Below are positions 36,930 through 46,486 of a stretch of DNA of 64,000 nucleotides, in pieces (positions within the stretch are counted from its first letter, which is position 1; each line of letters begins with the position of its first letter). The notes under the pieces are model-generated. The model saw only the letters and a program-made list of their open reading frames with translations. It searched no databases and was not told where the DNA came from. Origin of the DNA: Phlebiopsis flavidoalba (lineage: Eukaryota > Basidiomycota > Agaricomycetes > Polyporales > Phanerochaetaceae); NCBI GenBank assembly GCA_035772785.1, contig JAOCPU010000021.1:186001-250000 (forward strand), in the 5' to 3' direction. Both the position numbers and the translations under genes were made by a program.

Positions 36930-38050
36930 TTTTTGTGCGGTTCGGTGGTAGTGGACTCGGTAGAAAAGATTGGTGTCGGAGGGGGGATTTGGGTAGAGGG
37001 GGAGGGCTGGGAAGGAGGTGCGCTGGAGGGACTTTATCGACTAGACTCGTAATACGAAGCGGAGGTCCAGTAGGCCCAATTCATGTGAGCGCGCGCCGTG
37101 GTCACCAAACTGTCGTATCGACCAATCTTTTTGGCAATCTGTAAGCAGTCACTGTCCGTGAAAAAGGTGGCCGGCTAACTGATAGTGGCTCCCCGGTTGT
37201 TTGGTCTGTCTCGCTTCATTGTCCCGCTACACCAGTTGACTAATACCGAAAACAGTCAGTGAGGCGGCGTCCTTGCACACCCACAAACAAATCAGATATT
37301 TTCTGCGATATGCACGCTTACATACATGAGACCGTTGGAATCTCGATAATTTGCTAATTATTGGACATCGTTGCCCGTTTGCGGCCGCGGGGAAGTGGTT
37401 GACACTGACTGAGCATGATAAGAAGTAGGTACAGAGAGACTGCTCCTCTCACGAGCATACGTCTGCGCCCCACGACTGATGCTCATTGAAAGGGAACCCC
37501 AGAGCAATACTAAGCCTCACCTGGCATAGACAGCCAACCGTGATCTTCCTCGCGATTAAACGAAGGAAATATTAATTTGACGCGAGATCTCCTTTCCACG
37601 AGAACGAGCGGGCGAAGGACATCTCACAAATGTTTGTCACGGTGGTGTGGTATTGCCACGGGTTCAAACATTGTACGTGCTTAAGTTACCCCAGAAGAGA
37701 GAACGACACCGGTCGCAGAGCCATACAGTGCGTTACATTTATTGGACACTGCGCGGGCGAAGAGCTAGAATAACATGAGACAGAATGGACATAGGTGGGC
37801 GATAAAGAATAATTCCTCGCCGTGATCTGCAAATGGCTCCTTGTCGGGAGGGTGGTGCGAAACAATGACATAGACAAAGCACAAGTTGGCGGATATACAA
37901 CTTGGACTTTGCTAAAAATCCCCTACTGAAAACGTCCCAGCACAGAAATGACACCGAGAAAGGGCGTCGGAGATAGATCGGTGACAGTCCACGAAAGTCC
38001 GCCGCCATCGATGAAGAAGAACAAGGGATCCTCGGTGCGCGGGGAGCAAA
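36930..38050. other. Divergent intergenic region a1/c2
   Basis: The left part (37070-37260) repeats at 56700-56880, for example the segment encoding VVSTNLFG. The right part begins the copy of the c upstream region. No gene supported inside. Confidence 0.45.
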
Positions 38051-38051
38051 A

Positions 38052-38112
38052 TCGTCGGAGCTGACAATAAAACATCCGTTAAAGGCAAGGTCTTGATTGC
38101 GTGGGTTGAAAT
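38052..38112 (+). promoter_or_regulatory. Conserved element upstream of gene c2
   Basis: Copy of the five-fold element (GGAGCTGACAATAAAACATCCGTTAAAGGCAAGGTCTTGATT), about 190 bases before the expected start of c2. Confidence 0.45.
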
Positions 38113-38240
38113 GACGCGTTGATAAACAGGACCGGCGCGTGATCTCTCCTTCTTCAACCGCGACCACTACCACTTGTCAGCCATCCCGCCGACTTGTGTA
38201 ATCTATTCCCCTTTGCATTACCGAAATACTCTACGATTGC

Positions 38241-39877
38241 ACGAAACAATATACTCACGTCAGCGCACAATCAAATAACGGTATGCCTTGTTGTGCTCAC
38301 CAACGCACAACGCGATTACTGAGCGATCGGCGACAGACTACGGAGCATACGCGGGGGCTCAGACTCCAATCAATAGTAAACAAGAGAGGACCCGAAACAT
38401 CACCACGTAGCGAGACACGACAGTATCTGTTCCTGAATACACCATCTTTCCTGGCAAGACAGCAGCTGATCATCCTCGAAGTGAGACTACCTGTGGCGAG
38501 GACCCAGAAGTCAACGACTTGGAGACAACGAGAATACCAACACCAATGTATGTACCTGCGATAGCCACTAACATTCGCTCATCTCGTCCAGTGCCGTGCG
38601 ACAACCGTTGTCAACGGTGGGAAGATGAGCGTGCGGGACCCCATCAGGGTCACCCACGAGCGCGCGTCGGCGCGCCATGGCAGACATCAAACAGGTTCCC
38701 TCTCCTCAACAGACGCTACAGAGGAGCGATTTTTTTTGACGGGAAGGATCATGAGCCCTCAGACTTGGGAGAAATACAAAGCTTTGTTGTGTATGGAGGG
38801 AGTCGCGCCCAAAGAATCGTAGTATCGAGGAGTTCAAGCTCACGGAACCAAGTGGGGATCGGGCTCTGGGATCGCGCCACAAAACCCCTAGTGGCGAGGC
38901 TCACGAGTTCGCGGAACCAAGCACAGAAGGCTCCCCACTCACAGAGTCAAATCTGAAGATCAGTAGAGTTCTAACAGCCTGTCTACAGAGGGATACCTTA
39001 TCCTCTTTTATTCATCAGCAATGAGACTTCGCATAACAGCGGGGAGCCTGCGAATGGGATATTGTCCCTTCCAACGAGCTATGAACCCACTGGAAAAAGA
39101 CAATATCGCAATTAACAGCTCTCCAGCTTCGCGCGTCGCGCCTGGTTGTAGAAGGGTTATTTCCCCCCCCCGTACCACCAACGCCACCACAACTGTCCGG
39201 CTTGGTATGTACCACAGCTGACGGATGAAGCAGAGCCGAAAGGCGTAGCCGAGTCTGAAGAGCCCGACCCACAGCACCGTCATTAAGGAAGAGTCCCTCG
39301 ACGATTTGGAAACTTACTTGGAGGGTGACGGGGGCTACTTCCAACGGAAGGTCTCGAGAAGGCGCTTCCTGACCGACCCCGAGCTACCGCCTTCCCCCGA
39401 ACTGCTCCCCGCTCCCGAACTGAGCCCGCTCCCGAGTTTGGACCTGTTCCCGCCAATTCGCAAGCTCCGGAGGCACCGAGGGTCGTTCGAAGGAGCGCTC
39501 GAATCGCCGAGGACAAGGCGAAGAAGTTGGCTCATGCGCAAGCCATGGGCTAGCGGCTGCACCGAACCCTAATCCGAAGGGGGACTGGCGCAAACGAAGA
39601 AGAGCAGGGCTAGCAAGTCCACGGGGAAAGGAAAGGTGGCAAAGGCGGCGCCGAGAAGTGATGCGCCAAAATCCACTGCGAAGCGGGAGGTGGCAAAAGC
39701 CAGCGGAAAGGTCGTTGCTGGTGGTGGGAAGGCGGGGCCTTCGACGCAACTCGCTGAGGAAGTGAGGAGCGGCATTGCGGGCGGGCCGGAAAACGTCGGG
39801 GGGAGAAGCGAGCGAGGGAGGAGGATGAACCTTGCGAGACGACGAGGAAGCCGCGCGCGAAGAGGTCTAAGGTCTGA
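38241..39877 (+). CDS. Gene c family, copy c2, start codon disrupted
   Basis: At the position where c1 and c4 have ACAATG, c2 has CGATTG (near 38240), so the conserved start is lost. Recognisable parts: QRTTRLLSDRRQTTEH (about 38303), TWEKYKALLCMEGVAPKES (38765-38820), and a proline-rich part near 39380-39450. RRSARIAEDKAKKLAHAQAM lies at 39490-39560. KSTGKGKVAKAAPRSD follows, and a basic tail KRAREEDEPCETTRKPRAK ends RSKV with the stop at 39875-39877. The RRSxRI and tail blocks are the best preserved of any copy. Basic tail and Ala/Lys-rich part suggest chromatin or nucleic-acid contact; inference only. Confidence 0.5.
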
Positions 39878-39989
39878 AGCGACTTGTGGTCTCACTCTTC
39901 CGCCTTGTCTTCCACACACTCGTGTCTTGTACTTGTATCACTGTTGCTTGTGCTATTTCAAATGAGGTTATCATTGTTCAGTCCTTGAG

Positions 39990-40797
39990 ATTTATACGTT
40001 ACGTAGAGATTCGTACCAGAGTATGCGGCTTTTTCGCTCATCTCACGATCACTCCTCGGCGTTGGGATACGGCGATAGGATGATCTCGTCTGGGACGGAC
40101 GCACAACCCGTCATGAGAGTTCCGGAGCAAACAATCTACAGTAAATAGACAGAGATCTTCATATGATTGGCATCTGCAGAGGAAATGGGTACGAAAGGCT
40201 CGAGTGAAAGCAGACCACATACCTGGGCCGGTGACGAGGTTGGCTCATGACCCCCATGGCTCTGGATTCACCCACATCGGAGTTGCTAACAGAATGAGAG
40301 TCCTACTCTGGTCATCATTGTCGTGCTCTATGGATACACAGTGAGGAGATGGTGGTATAAGATTCCAAGCATCTCGTCGGTTTAGGGGCTAAATTTATGG
40401 GCGCCCTCAGCCCGATTTCGGTGCGATCGCTCTCGTGGCGTTTCGGTCTGATGTCGTTGACTGGTAGGGAAGGTTGTTCGCACGCTCGTAGTCCCTCTGC
40501 CTCAAGGATAGGTCTGCGAGATCTTTGCCTTGGACGTAAGGGCATGGCTCGAGCTGAAGAGAAGAGCTGTGGCATTCGCGTGAAAACTGTCTCTATCACT
40601 CGCCCACACGTCACAGTTCTCCGAACAGCGAGCGAATCGCGTCTCAGAGTTGCAAGGGCCCGCCTTACGTCTGAGAGCTTGGTTTTTCTCGGTTGGTAAA
40701 TCCGAACGTCGAGCATACTTGTCTGGAACGTGGGGTAAAACAAGGAGAACTTGTGAGGAAAGGGGCAAGGGTGGCATTCCTTCATAGGTGAATGCAT
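39990..40797 (-). CDS. Gene d family, copy d2
   Basis: Convergent with c2. Blocks shared with d5: VPDKYARRSDLPTEKN (about 40725-40680; d5 has FPDKYARRSDPPPEE). A stretch near 40665-40610 aligns at nucleotide level with 61655-61710. The segment CGTTTCGGTCTGATGTCG..GACTGG (about 40438) also occurs at 34785 and 54510 in d1 and d4. No domain recognised; low certainty that the whole span is coding. Confidence 0.3.
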
Positions 40798-40928
40798 ATC
40801 AACGCGTCAAATCATGACATAGTACTCAAATGATGCGTGGCTGGAGATCTTCAAGCTCTTGACTAAGTTTGCAATCATCGCTATATGAATGGGTGGAGGT
40901 GCGATGAGTGAATGTCGCCTTGAGAGGG

Positions 40929-40985
40929 ACCGGCGGACAATGAAGCTACCGTTAAAGGCACGTTTTTGATGGGGCGAACGAGGGC
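40929..40985 (+). promoter_or_regulatory. Conserved element upstream of gene c3
   Basis: Copy of the five-fold element (CGGCGGACAATGAAGCTACCGTTAAAGGCACG), about 175 bases before the ATG at 41107. Nearly identical to the copy before c5. Confidence 0.5.
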
Positions 40986-41106
40986 GTATACAGACACCGA
41001 CGCGTTCATCCTTGTCCACAACCACTACCTCCGTCGAGAGTCGCTCGCACCCCTCACCTCCTGATCCCCAGCTCCTTGGCAATCTACCACGACGGAGTTT
41101 CAGACC

Positions 41107-43881
41107 ATGTCTTGTCATGGCTTAGAAGTAAATCCACACGTACCGAGTGCCCTATCCAACGATTCTGGCCAGCGACATGCGGATGTGGCCAATTTATCGG
41201 CCACCCTCAATAACGACACACGAATCCCCAAAGCAACTGGGGCTGATGCTGGAACTGCCTCTGATACCTTCTTGCACTACACTTATGATCAATACATTGG
41301 TGCTCGTACCTCGAGAAGCACATTACCGCCTCGTCCAACGACGCCTCCATCTGGGAAAATGGGATTTGTTAAGTAATGATATTTTAGCATCATGTCTATT
41401 AGCATTGTTATGCCAGGTAACGCACTGGTACTTGTGTTATTCTTCGCCTATCCCCCGGAAACGTGTAGACGAATGCTGACAGAGCAAGATGACCCTCACA
41501 GCGCTGAGTGCCGCAGGTGGTGATGTCATCGGCGCTCGCTCAACGTCTATATATCCCCGGGCGACCCTCGTCTTCATGCCCCCTCTCGCTGACTTTCCCT
41601 ACCTTCGGTAATGTTCTATGCTCCCTACAAACACCAGCTATGTCGTTGCACAGCCCGTTGGAACCTCACCTGTGCGCTTGTCTGACTCCCCGCAGCGCCG
41701 ACGACGCCCTTCCACACATTTAGACCCCATTTAGACCCCTCGACACTACGGGGGCGGACTGTCAACCCCGCCGGTAAACCAACATGCTGAGGGTATGTAC
41801 TAACCGGCCACTTCGTCTCTCAGGAATCTGCGGCGTAATGCGGTGAGTCAACCGTTGGCTTTGGTGTGTGCTATGGCCTGTCCTTCCGGCGAGAGCTAAT
41901 GGCTCTTGCATTCCCATCCGTTCACGTCAGATACTTGCACAGCGTCATCGGAAGGTTGATGTCATTAAGTCTATGCTCATAGGTACGTTGTATTAGTTAT
42001 TGATTGCTCAGTGCGTCACGCATACCACCTTACAAACAGGGACTTGAAGCAGACGGCTGCGCACACCATGACCAGCCGCGACAACAGAAGCACAATCCCA
42101 TTGGGCGGCTCATCCCGGTAAGCTCATCCCTATCATCATTTAGCACGTGCAGACTCATATCAGGTCCATGAATGTCCCCGACGCAGCCGAAGCACTACCG
42201 ACAAGTCAACGTGCCAGCAACATGCATTGGCTGAGGTAGCTAAGCCGGTTTTAGTTTTCTATGTCCGCTGTCTCTTGTGTACAAATGTAATGTACTCCTA
42301 TGAGTTGTCTGTGTTGAATAAACTGTGCTATCCTTCCCCTCATATGCAATTGTGAAAGTCGTTAGAAAGTGTTTGATGAATTATCTGTGGTTTATTCACA
42401 CACCATTATAGCATTAAATAACACTAAATAGCGTTTTATTAAATCGCGGACTGTTTGGACATCCCGTTATATAGCTCACGGCAGTTTATTCTACTTAAAC
42501 GAGCTATATATAGTGTTATTTAATGTTAGTCAGCAGTGGCGGTTTTCTCAGATGTCCACGCGCCACAAGCCCGGAGAATTATGTTCAATCGTGACATTGC
42601 CAACCTTTATTGTGCGCATTTTCGTCGGATGGTGTAGGCATGTGCTCAATGTTTCTCAATGTCGGCAGGGATTTCAGTAATGGAGCAATGCGTGGAGCTT
42701 ATGCTGGATGATAAAGGCTGCTGGGTGATCGAGGGTGTTTTCCCCGTAGGTAAGGGACGTCAAAGAGCAGAACAGCGACCGCTCTGAAAAGCGTGTTGAT
42801 GATCGCCCTAGCATCGGGGAAGAGCTGTGCGAGGGGAGTAGCGAGGCCCTGGAAAAAAATCCTGGAAGATGAGTAAGTATACAGCCTCCTTATAGATGGA
42901 TGCGTATACTGATAATACGCAGATTTCAGAAACTTCTCAACGACATATCTGGCGGCATTGGCGACACAGTAGCAAACAAGAAGAATGTACTGTAAGTACC
43001 CCCTGCCATTACATTGTACATGTCGGCGTTAATCGTTATCACCAGGCCAAAACACAGCCCCCGGTACCCTTGGGTTCAACCAGGACCAGAGCCAACGCCA
43101 GCGGATCTGGACACACACCGTCAGCGGCAGGTCTACGAAGAGAGAAACCAATGGCAGCTTGAATACCCCGAGGAAGACGCACAGGCAGAGAACCTTACAC
43201 CTTCACAAAACCACATTGGCGAGGAGGAGATCCGGAAGAGGATATCCCCCCTTCCTACCAGTCTACCACCGGTAGAAAAAGAGAATATCGACACTCCGTG
43301 TCCCCAAATGCAGCGGAAGTTTGTGCCGTTATTCATCATCAAGAACCCGGTGAATATTGTTGGAAAGTTGGCCGGCCTGGAAGCTTCGGACGAGGTCAGT
43401 CTACGTGTGGAACCCGTCAGTAGCAAGGAGAGCAGCAAACCAGCAAACGAGACTGGTGTGCAAGAAGCGGATGAGGAGGTTGGTGCTCAAGCCGAACCCG
43501 AGCCTCTCCCCAAGCCTGTCCAATCTGGGGCTGAAGACGGCTGTGAGAAGCAGGCGCCGAAGGAAGCCCCAGGCGCTGTTTAGACGAAGCTCCCGTATTG
43601 CGGAACGGAAGAACAAGAACACGCACCAAGAGACGAACCCCTTGGCAGCTGCGCCCCGACGACGGGTGATCCAGGCGACCGGCGCGGTGAAGAGGAAGAT
43701 AGCCAGAAAGCCGGCACCCAAAGCCTGTGCTGAGGCTATTCGAGCGTCGAAGAGACCTCCCGCAGAAAACGGCGACGACACTCATAGCCCTCACGGGAAG
43801 AAGCGAAAAAGGGCCAGTGACGGGTCCAGCAACGCTCGTGACGTGGGCATGAAGTCGAAGAAGACGAGGTTGCGGAAGTGA
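41107..43881 (+). CDS. Gene c family, copy c3, interrupted by an insertion
   Basis: Starts MSCHGLEVNPHVPSA at 41107 and runs to DQYIGARTSRSTLP, where a 1.2 kb segment (41348-42554) interrupts it. Later exons: DFS..QCVELMLDDKGCWV (about 42671), LEKNPGR-type donor near 42866, then KLLNDISGGIGD (about 42932). An intron precedes QPGPEPTPADLDTHRQRQVY (about 43078) and a long open stretch with VEKENIDTP (43270) and FIIKNPVNIVGKLAG (43333-43377). It continues to EAPGAV, where a stop in TTTAG (43579-43583) precedes RRSSRIAERKNKN in the next frame. It ends SKKTRLRK at 43879-43881. The tail has HGKKRKRAS and SKKTRLRK, nuclear-localisation-like. No enzymatic motif. Confidence 0.55.
41578..42239 (+). CDS. 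Small multi-exon gene inside the 1.2 kb insertion
   Basis: TATATAT at 41549-41556 and AATAAA at 42317-42322 bracket a series of short exons with good splice sites: donors at 41610, 41797, 41841, 41981 and 42117, acceptors at about 41694, 41823, 41931, 42039 and 42163. The last exons read ILAQRHRKVDVIKSMLI, then DLKQTAAHTMTSRDNRSTIP, GGSSRSMNVPDAAEALPTSQ and RASNMHWLR with TAG at 42237-42239. One base out of phase between two exons. Start is uncertain (41578 or 41641). No homology recognised; it could be element cargo or a host gene lost from the other block. Confidence 0.4.
42411..42526. mobile_element. MITE-like foldback element with TA flanks
   Basis: CATTAAATAACACTA (42412-42426) and its exact complement (42511-42525) bound a segment of 116 bases. 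TA dinucleotides flank it at 42409-42410 and 42527-42528, as expected for Tc1/mariner-type insertion. An inner inverted pair TATATAGCTC / GAGCTATATA (about 42470 and 42501) can extend the stem. It lies 28 bases from the right end of the 1.2 kb insertion. Confidence 0.5.
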
Positions 43882-43889
43882 CGAGCAGA

Positions 43890-44710
43890 TTGAGAACAGC
43901 TTTCTTCGAGCTTCTTCATGAGGTTTGCTCGTGTGGGCGCACAATGTGCGGTTGTGTAATATGGGTTCTATCAATGTCACGAGGTTATCAACGATTGACT
44001 CCCACTGCGAATCACTTACAGTCCTGTTTTTCCCCCCTTCTCTTCGTCTAAGCGACGGCGTAGTATCCACTCGCACCTCTAAAGTGCATCCTTTTTCAGC
44101 ACAGATGCCCGAGTTCAGAACGTCTCGTCGACGCCGATGCGCACTTGTCGACCGAGAACGCATGCAAAGTCCATCGGGGTCTTCGCGCTCGGAATCTCAT
44201 GCTCATCTGAGCGGGCATCGCTTATAGCGAAGGGCCTGTGGATGCAAACAGGGGATTCAGAATCTAGCAGGCCCGATACGGGGGGCACGTACAGAGGATC
44301 TGAGGTGAACAGACGTCGCTCAACACCATCTCAGACACTTCCTGCCAGCTCAGTCGTCAGTTGGAGGGAGGTTCACAGTTCTTGCCCCAACGGGTACACA
44401 GTAGAAAGCGATGCATCGGATCACTACGATGGTGTGTGTGTGAGGCGATGGTGTCGGTTCAAAGTGTGGTAAGAGGGGGCCCTTTTCACGCTTTGACCCC
44501 GGAGCGGGAGCTTGGAGGAGACTTACATAAGTCAGCGGATACTTACTACATCAGTGAAGGGAAGTGATCAGTAAGGGACACCTTTGTTACTGATCTCCAC
44601 GATTACTTACCTCATCAATCACCGCTATGATCACTTGTAAACAAAACGGAAACACCGCATCTTCTTTCCACACCATTAAGCTACCACTCAATCCATATGT
44701 CTTAAATCAC
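43890..44710. other. Intergenic stretch
   Basis: A plus-strand frame at 44137-44472 is Ser/Arg-rich without motif. The segment 44480-44700 has many stops and leads into the promoter of the next gene. Nothing else seen. Confidence 0.35.
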
Positions 44711-44714
44711 ATCG

Positions 44715-44721
44715 TATAAAT
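44715..44721 (+). promoter_or_regulatory. TATA box
   Basis: TATAAAT, 67 bases before the ATG at 44782. Confidence 0.55.
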
Positions 44722-44781
44722 CTCCTTCATTCTGTTTGCAGAGTGTTAACTCGTGATGTTAGTCGACGCGACTAGTGGAGC

Positions 44782-45533
44782 ATGTCCTACCGTTGTAATC
44801 TCGTGTAAGTATTAGTTGCCAGAGCTTGCCTGTCGCGGTCATCATCCCTCTGACATGCCCTTCTTCTCACCTTCAGGAATCATGTCACGGCTGCTTACGA
44901 ATATTACTACGTGAAAATTAATGGGAGCGCACGAGTACACGCCAGACTCAGTCTCGCCCGGGCAGGCGCACAATACTTCACAGCGGCAGGTAATGCCTCC
45001 TTAGAAGTTGGCGACCCTATGCCTCAATAGGGTACGTGAAGCACTGCCTTTCGATTCGCGTTTCTTAACACCAAGAGGGCTTAAGTCTCACTAAGCCTAC
45101 CTTCATTCATTTGGTGATCCTCATATCACCGCGAGCGGCGATGTTGCATTCGGGTGTAAAGCAACACTTTCTTCAGCGACCCACTCAGTTGCACATTCAC
45201 CCAGGCGAGTTCGATGGAACTACAATCCTACCAAGACATCTCTAATGCGCCCTACAGCATACAAATCGGACTACGAGGACCACAATCATCCTCGTTCTTC
45301 TCGCCCTGGCGCACTCATCCTACGCCGTATACTGGCAGTAGTTCTACGGGCGAGGGCTGCATCGGCACTGTGGCACAGACGTCACCGTCGGTAGCGAGTT
45401 CTGCATTGAGCAGGCGAGGTGCATCGGCTGCTTTACACAAAGCCGCACCGTCGACTGCACCGTCGGGCAAGAACCTTTGCGTAACGAGATTGGGATGGGT
45501 TGCTTCAACTTTGGAGAGCACCAAGAAGAGTAG
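44782..45533 (+). CDS. Candidate spliced gene with Cys-rich 3' part
   Basis: Exon 1 MSYRCNL (44782) ends at GTAAGT; the next exon, after ..CTTCAG, continues in phase as NHVTAAYEYYYVKINGSARV and HARLSLARAGAQYFTAAG to a donor GTAATG at about 44991. The next acceptor is CAATAG near 45031. Downstream pieces are DPHITASGDVAFGCKATLSS (about 45116) and, in another frame, TTIILVLLALAHSSYAVYW (about 45274), a signal-peptide or membrane-like segment. A seven-cysteine stretch follows, with CGTDVTVGSEFCIEQARCIG and a TAG at 45531-45533. The second half may be a separate small secreted-protein gene. TATA box supports the start. Confidence 0.4.
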
Positions 45534-45539
45534 TCGGGA

Positions 45540-46480
45540 TTGTCCACCACAACTAGGCTAGTGAATCGAGGGCCCACTGAATTTCTGGAATACAGCAATG
45601 AGAAGTTTGCTACGAAGAGGGTCGTGTGCGGGTTTCCAGTATGTCTACGCAATGCCTGTAGGATGCAGTCGTACAGACTCGCACCTTGTGAGTTAGAGGG
45701 GTCTAGTGTGGATTCCGGCCGCATTTATTGAGATGCCGGTGATAGCTTGTGCGAGAAGGGATTTCATGCTCGCGAAGAAGCCAGCCGCTCGCTGTACAAT
45801 TAATCCACTTCAGAAAGTATTCAGGAACCTGATTTGAGGGCGTTTACTATGTGAAGTGATGTCTTCGATGTAGTCGACCCAGGTGCTATGCTTGACAGCG
45901 AAGCTGTCCGCGCGCTCTGCCTTTGGGAAACTAGCCACACTCTTTACTTGGTTTCATTGCGTCGTCGAAATATATTGGCCATTATTTCGTTGATTATGGA
46001 GTACAAAAAATCTGCTCGCTCCTTGCTACGACGAGCTCCAACTTGAGGGGCGGGGGCACAAAGATGCCAAGGATTGAATTCCGGTAGGCTGGGTCGAAGG
46101 AGGGAAGGAATGAATACGATTACATACGGCGTACGCCTTGGAGGCACCTCGCTGGTGGGGGGTATGCAGCGAGCGGGAGCGGAATAGTAGCCGGATTGGC
46201 CACCTCGGGCGAACGTCCGGGACGGCCCGCAGGAATTGATGGGCGAGGACAAAGGGACCTTTTGACGACGGGCGCGGGCCAAACAAAGGATCGTTTGTCC
46301 GAGTCACGTGGTTTACCTTTTACCGGTGACCGACGCCAAAGCGGGGGCGCATTTAAGGACCGACGCCGTGCCGCCTCGCATTGCGCGCGTCTTGAACCAC
46401 TACCACCACCACCTCCGTGAACACTCCGCGCTCCGTGCCTTCTACTCGGCACACCCCTGCTTACGAAACACAACAACATA
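45540..46480. other. Intergenic stretch upstream of gene c6
   Basis: GC-rich open frames lie on both strands at 46030-46420 (for example minus 46120-46611) but none has a motif. The leader 46390-46480 has repeated CACCAC and CAACAACA typical of a fungal 5' UTR. Confidence 0.35.
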
Positions 46481-46486
46481 CCTGCT

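Larger units (their letters stand above)
41348..42554. mobile_element. Insertion of 1.2 kb with short terminal inverted repeats
   Basis: c5 continues across this point without the segment. Its ends are CATCTGGGAAAA (41348-41359) and TTTTCTCAGATG (42543-42554), inverted repeats of 12 bases with one mismatch. The flanks are CGCCTC on the left and TCCACGCG on the right against CGCCTCACACGCG in c5, allowing a 2-base TC duplication with one further change. No transposase seen, so it would be non-autonomous. It contains a small spliced transcription unit and a second, nested foldback element. Confidence 0.55.
31700..43881. repeat. Segmental duplication, block 1
   Basis: Shares gene order and recognisable nucleotide similarity with block 2 (51780-63948), about 20 kb downstream in the same orientation. 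Paired anchors are 32150/51990 (upstream element), 33700/53530 (RRSxRI motif), 35686/55395 (MYSSY start), 36921/56573 (MATT start), 40930/62110 (upstream element) and 42896/62867 (exon start). The c3/c5 end is clearly the most similar; the c1/c4 end has diverged more. Confidence 0.8.
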
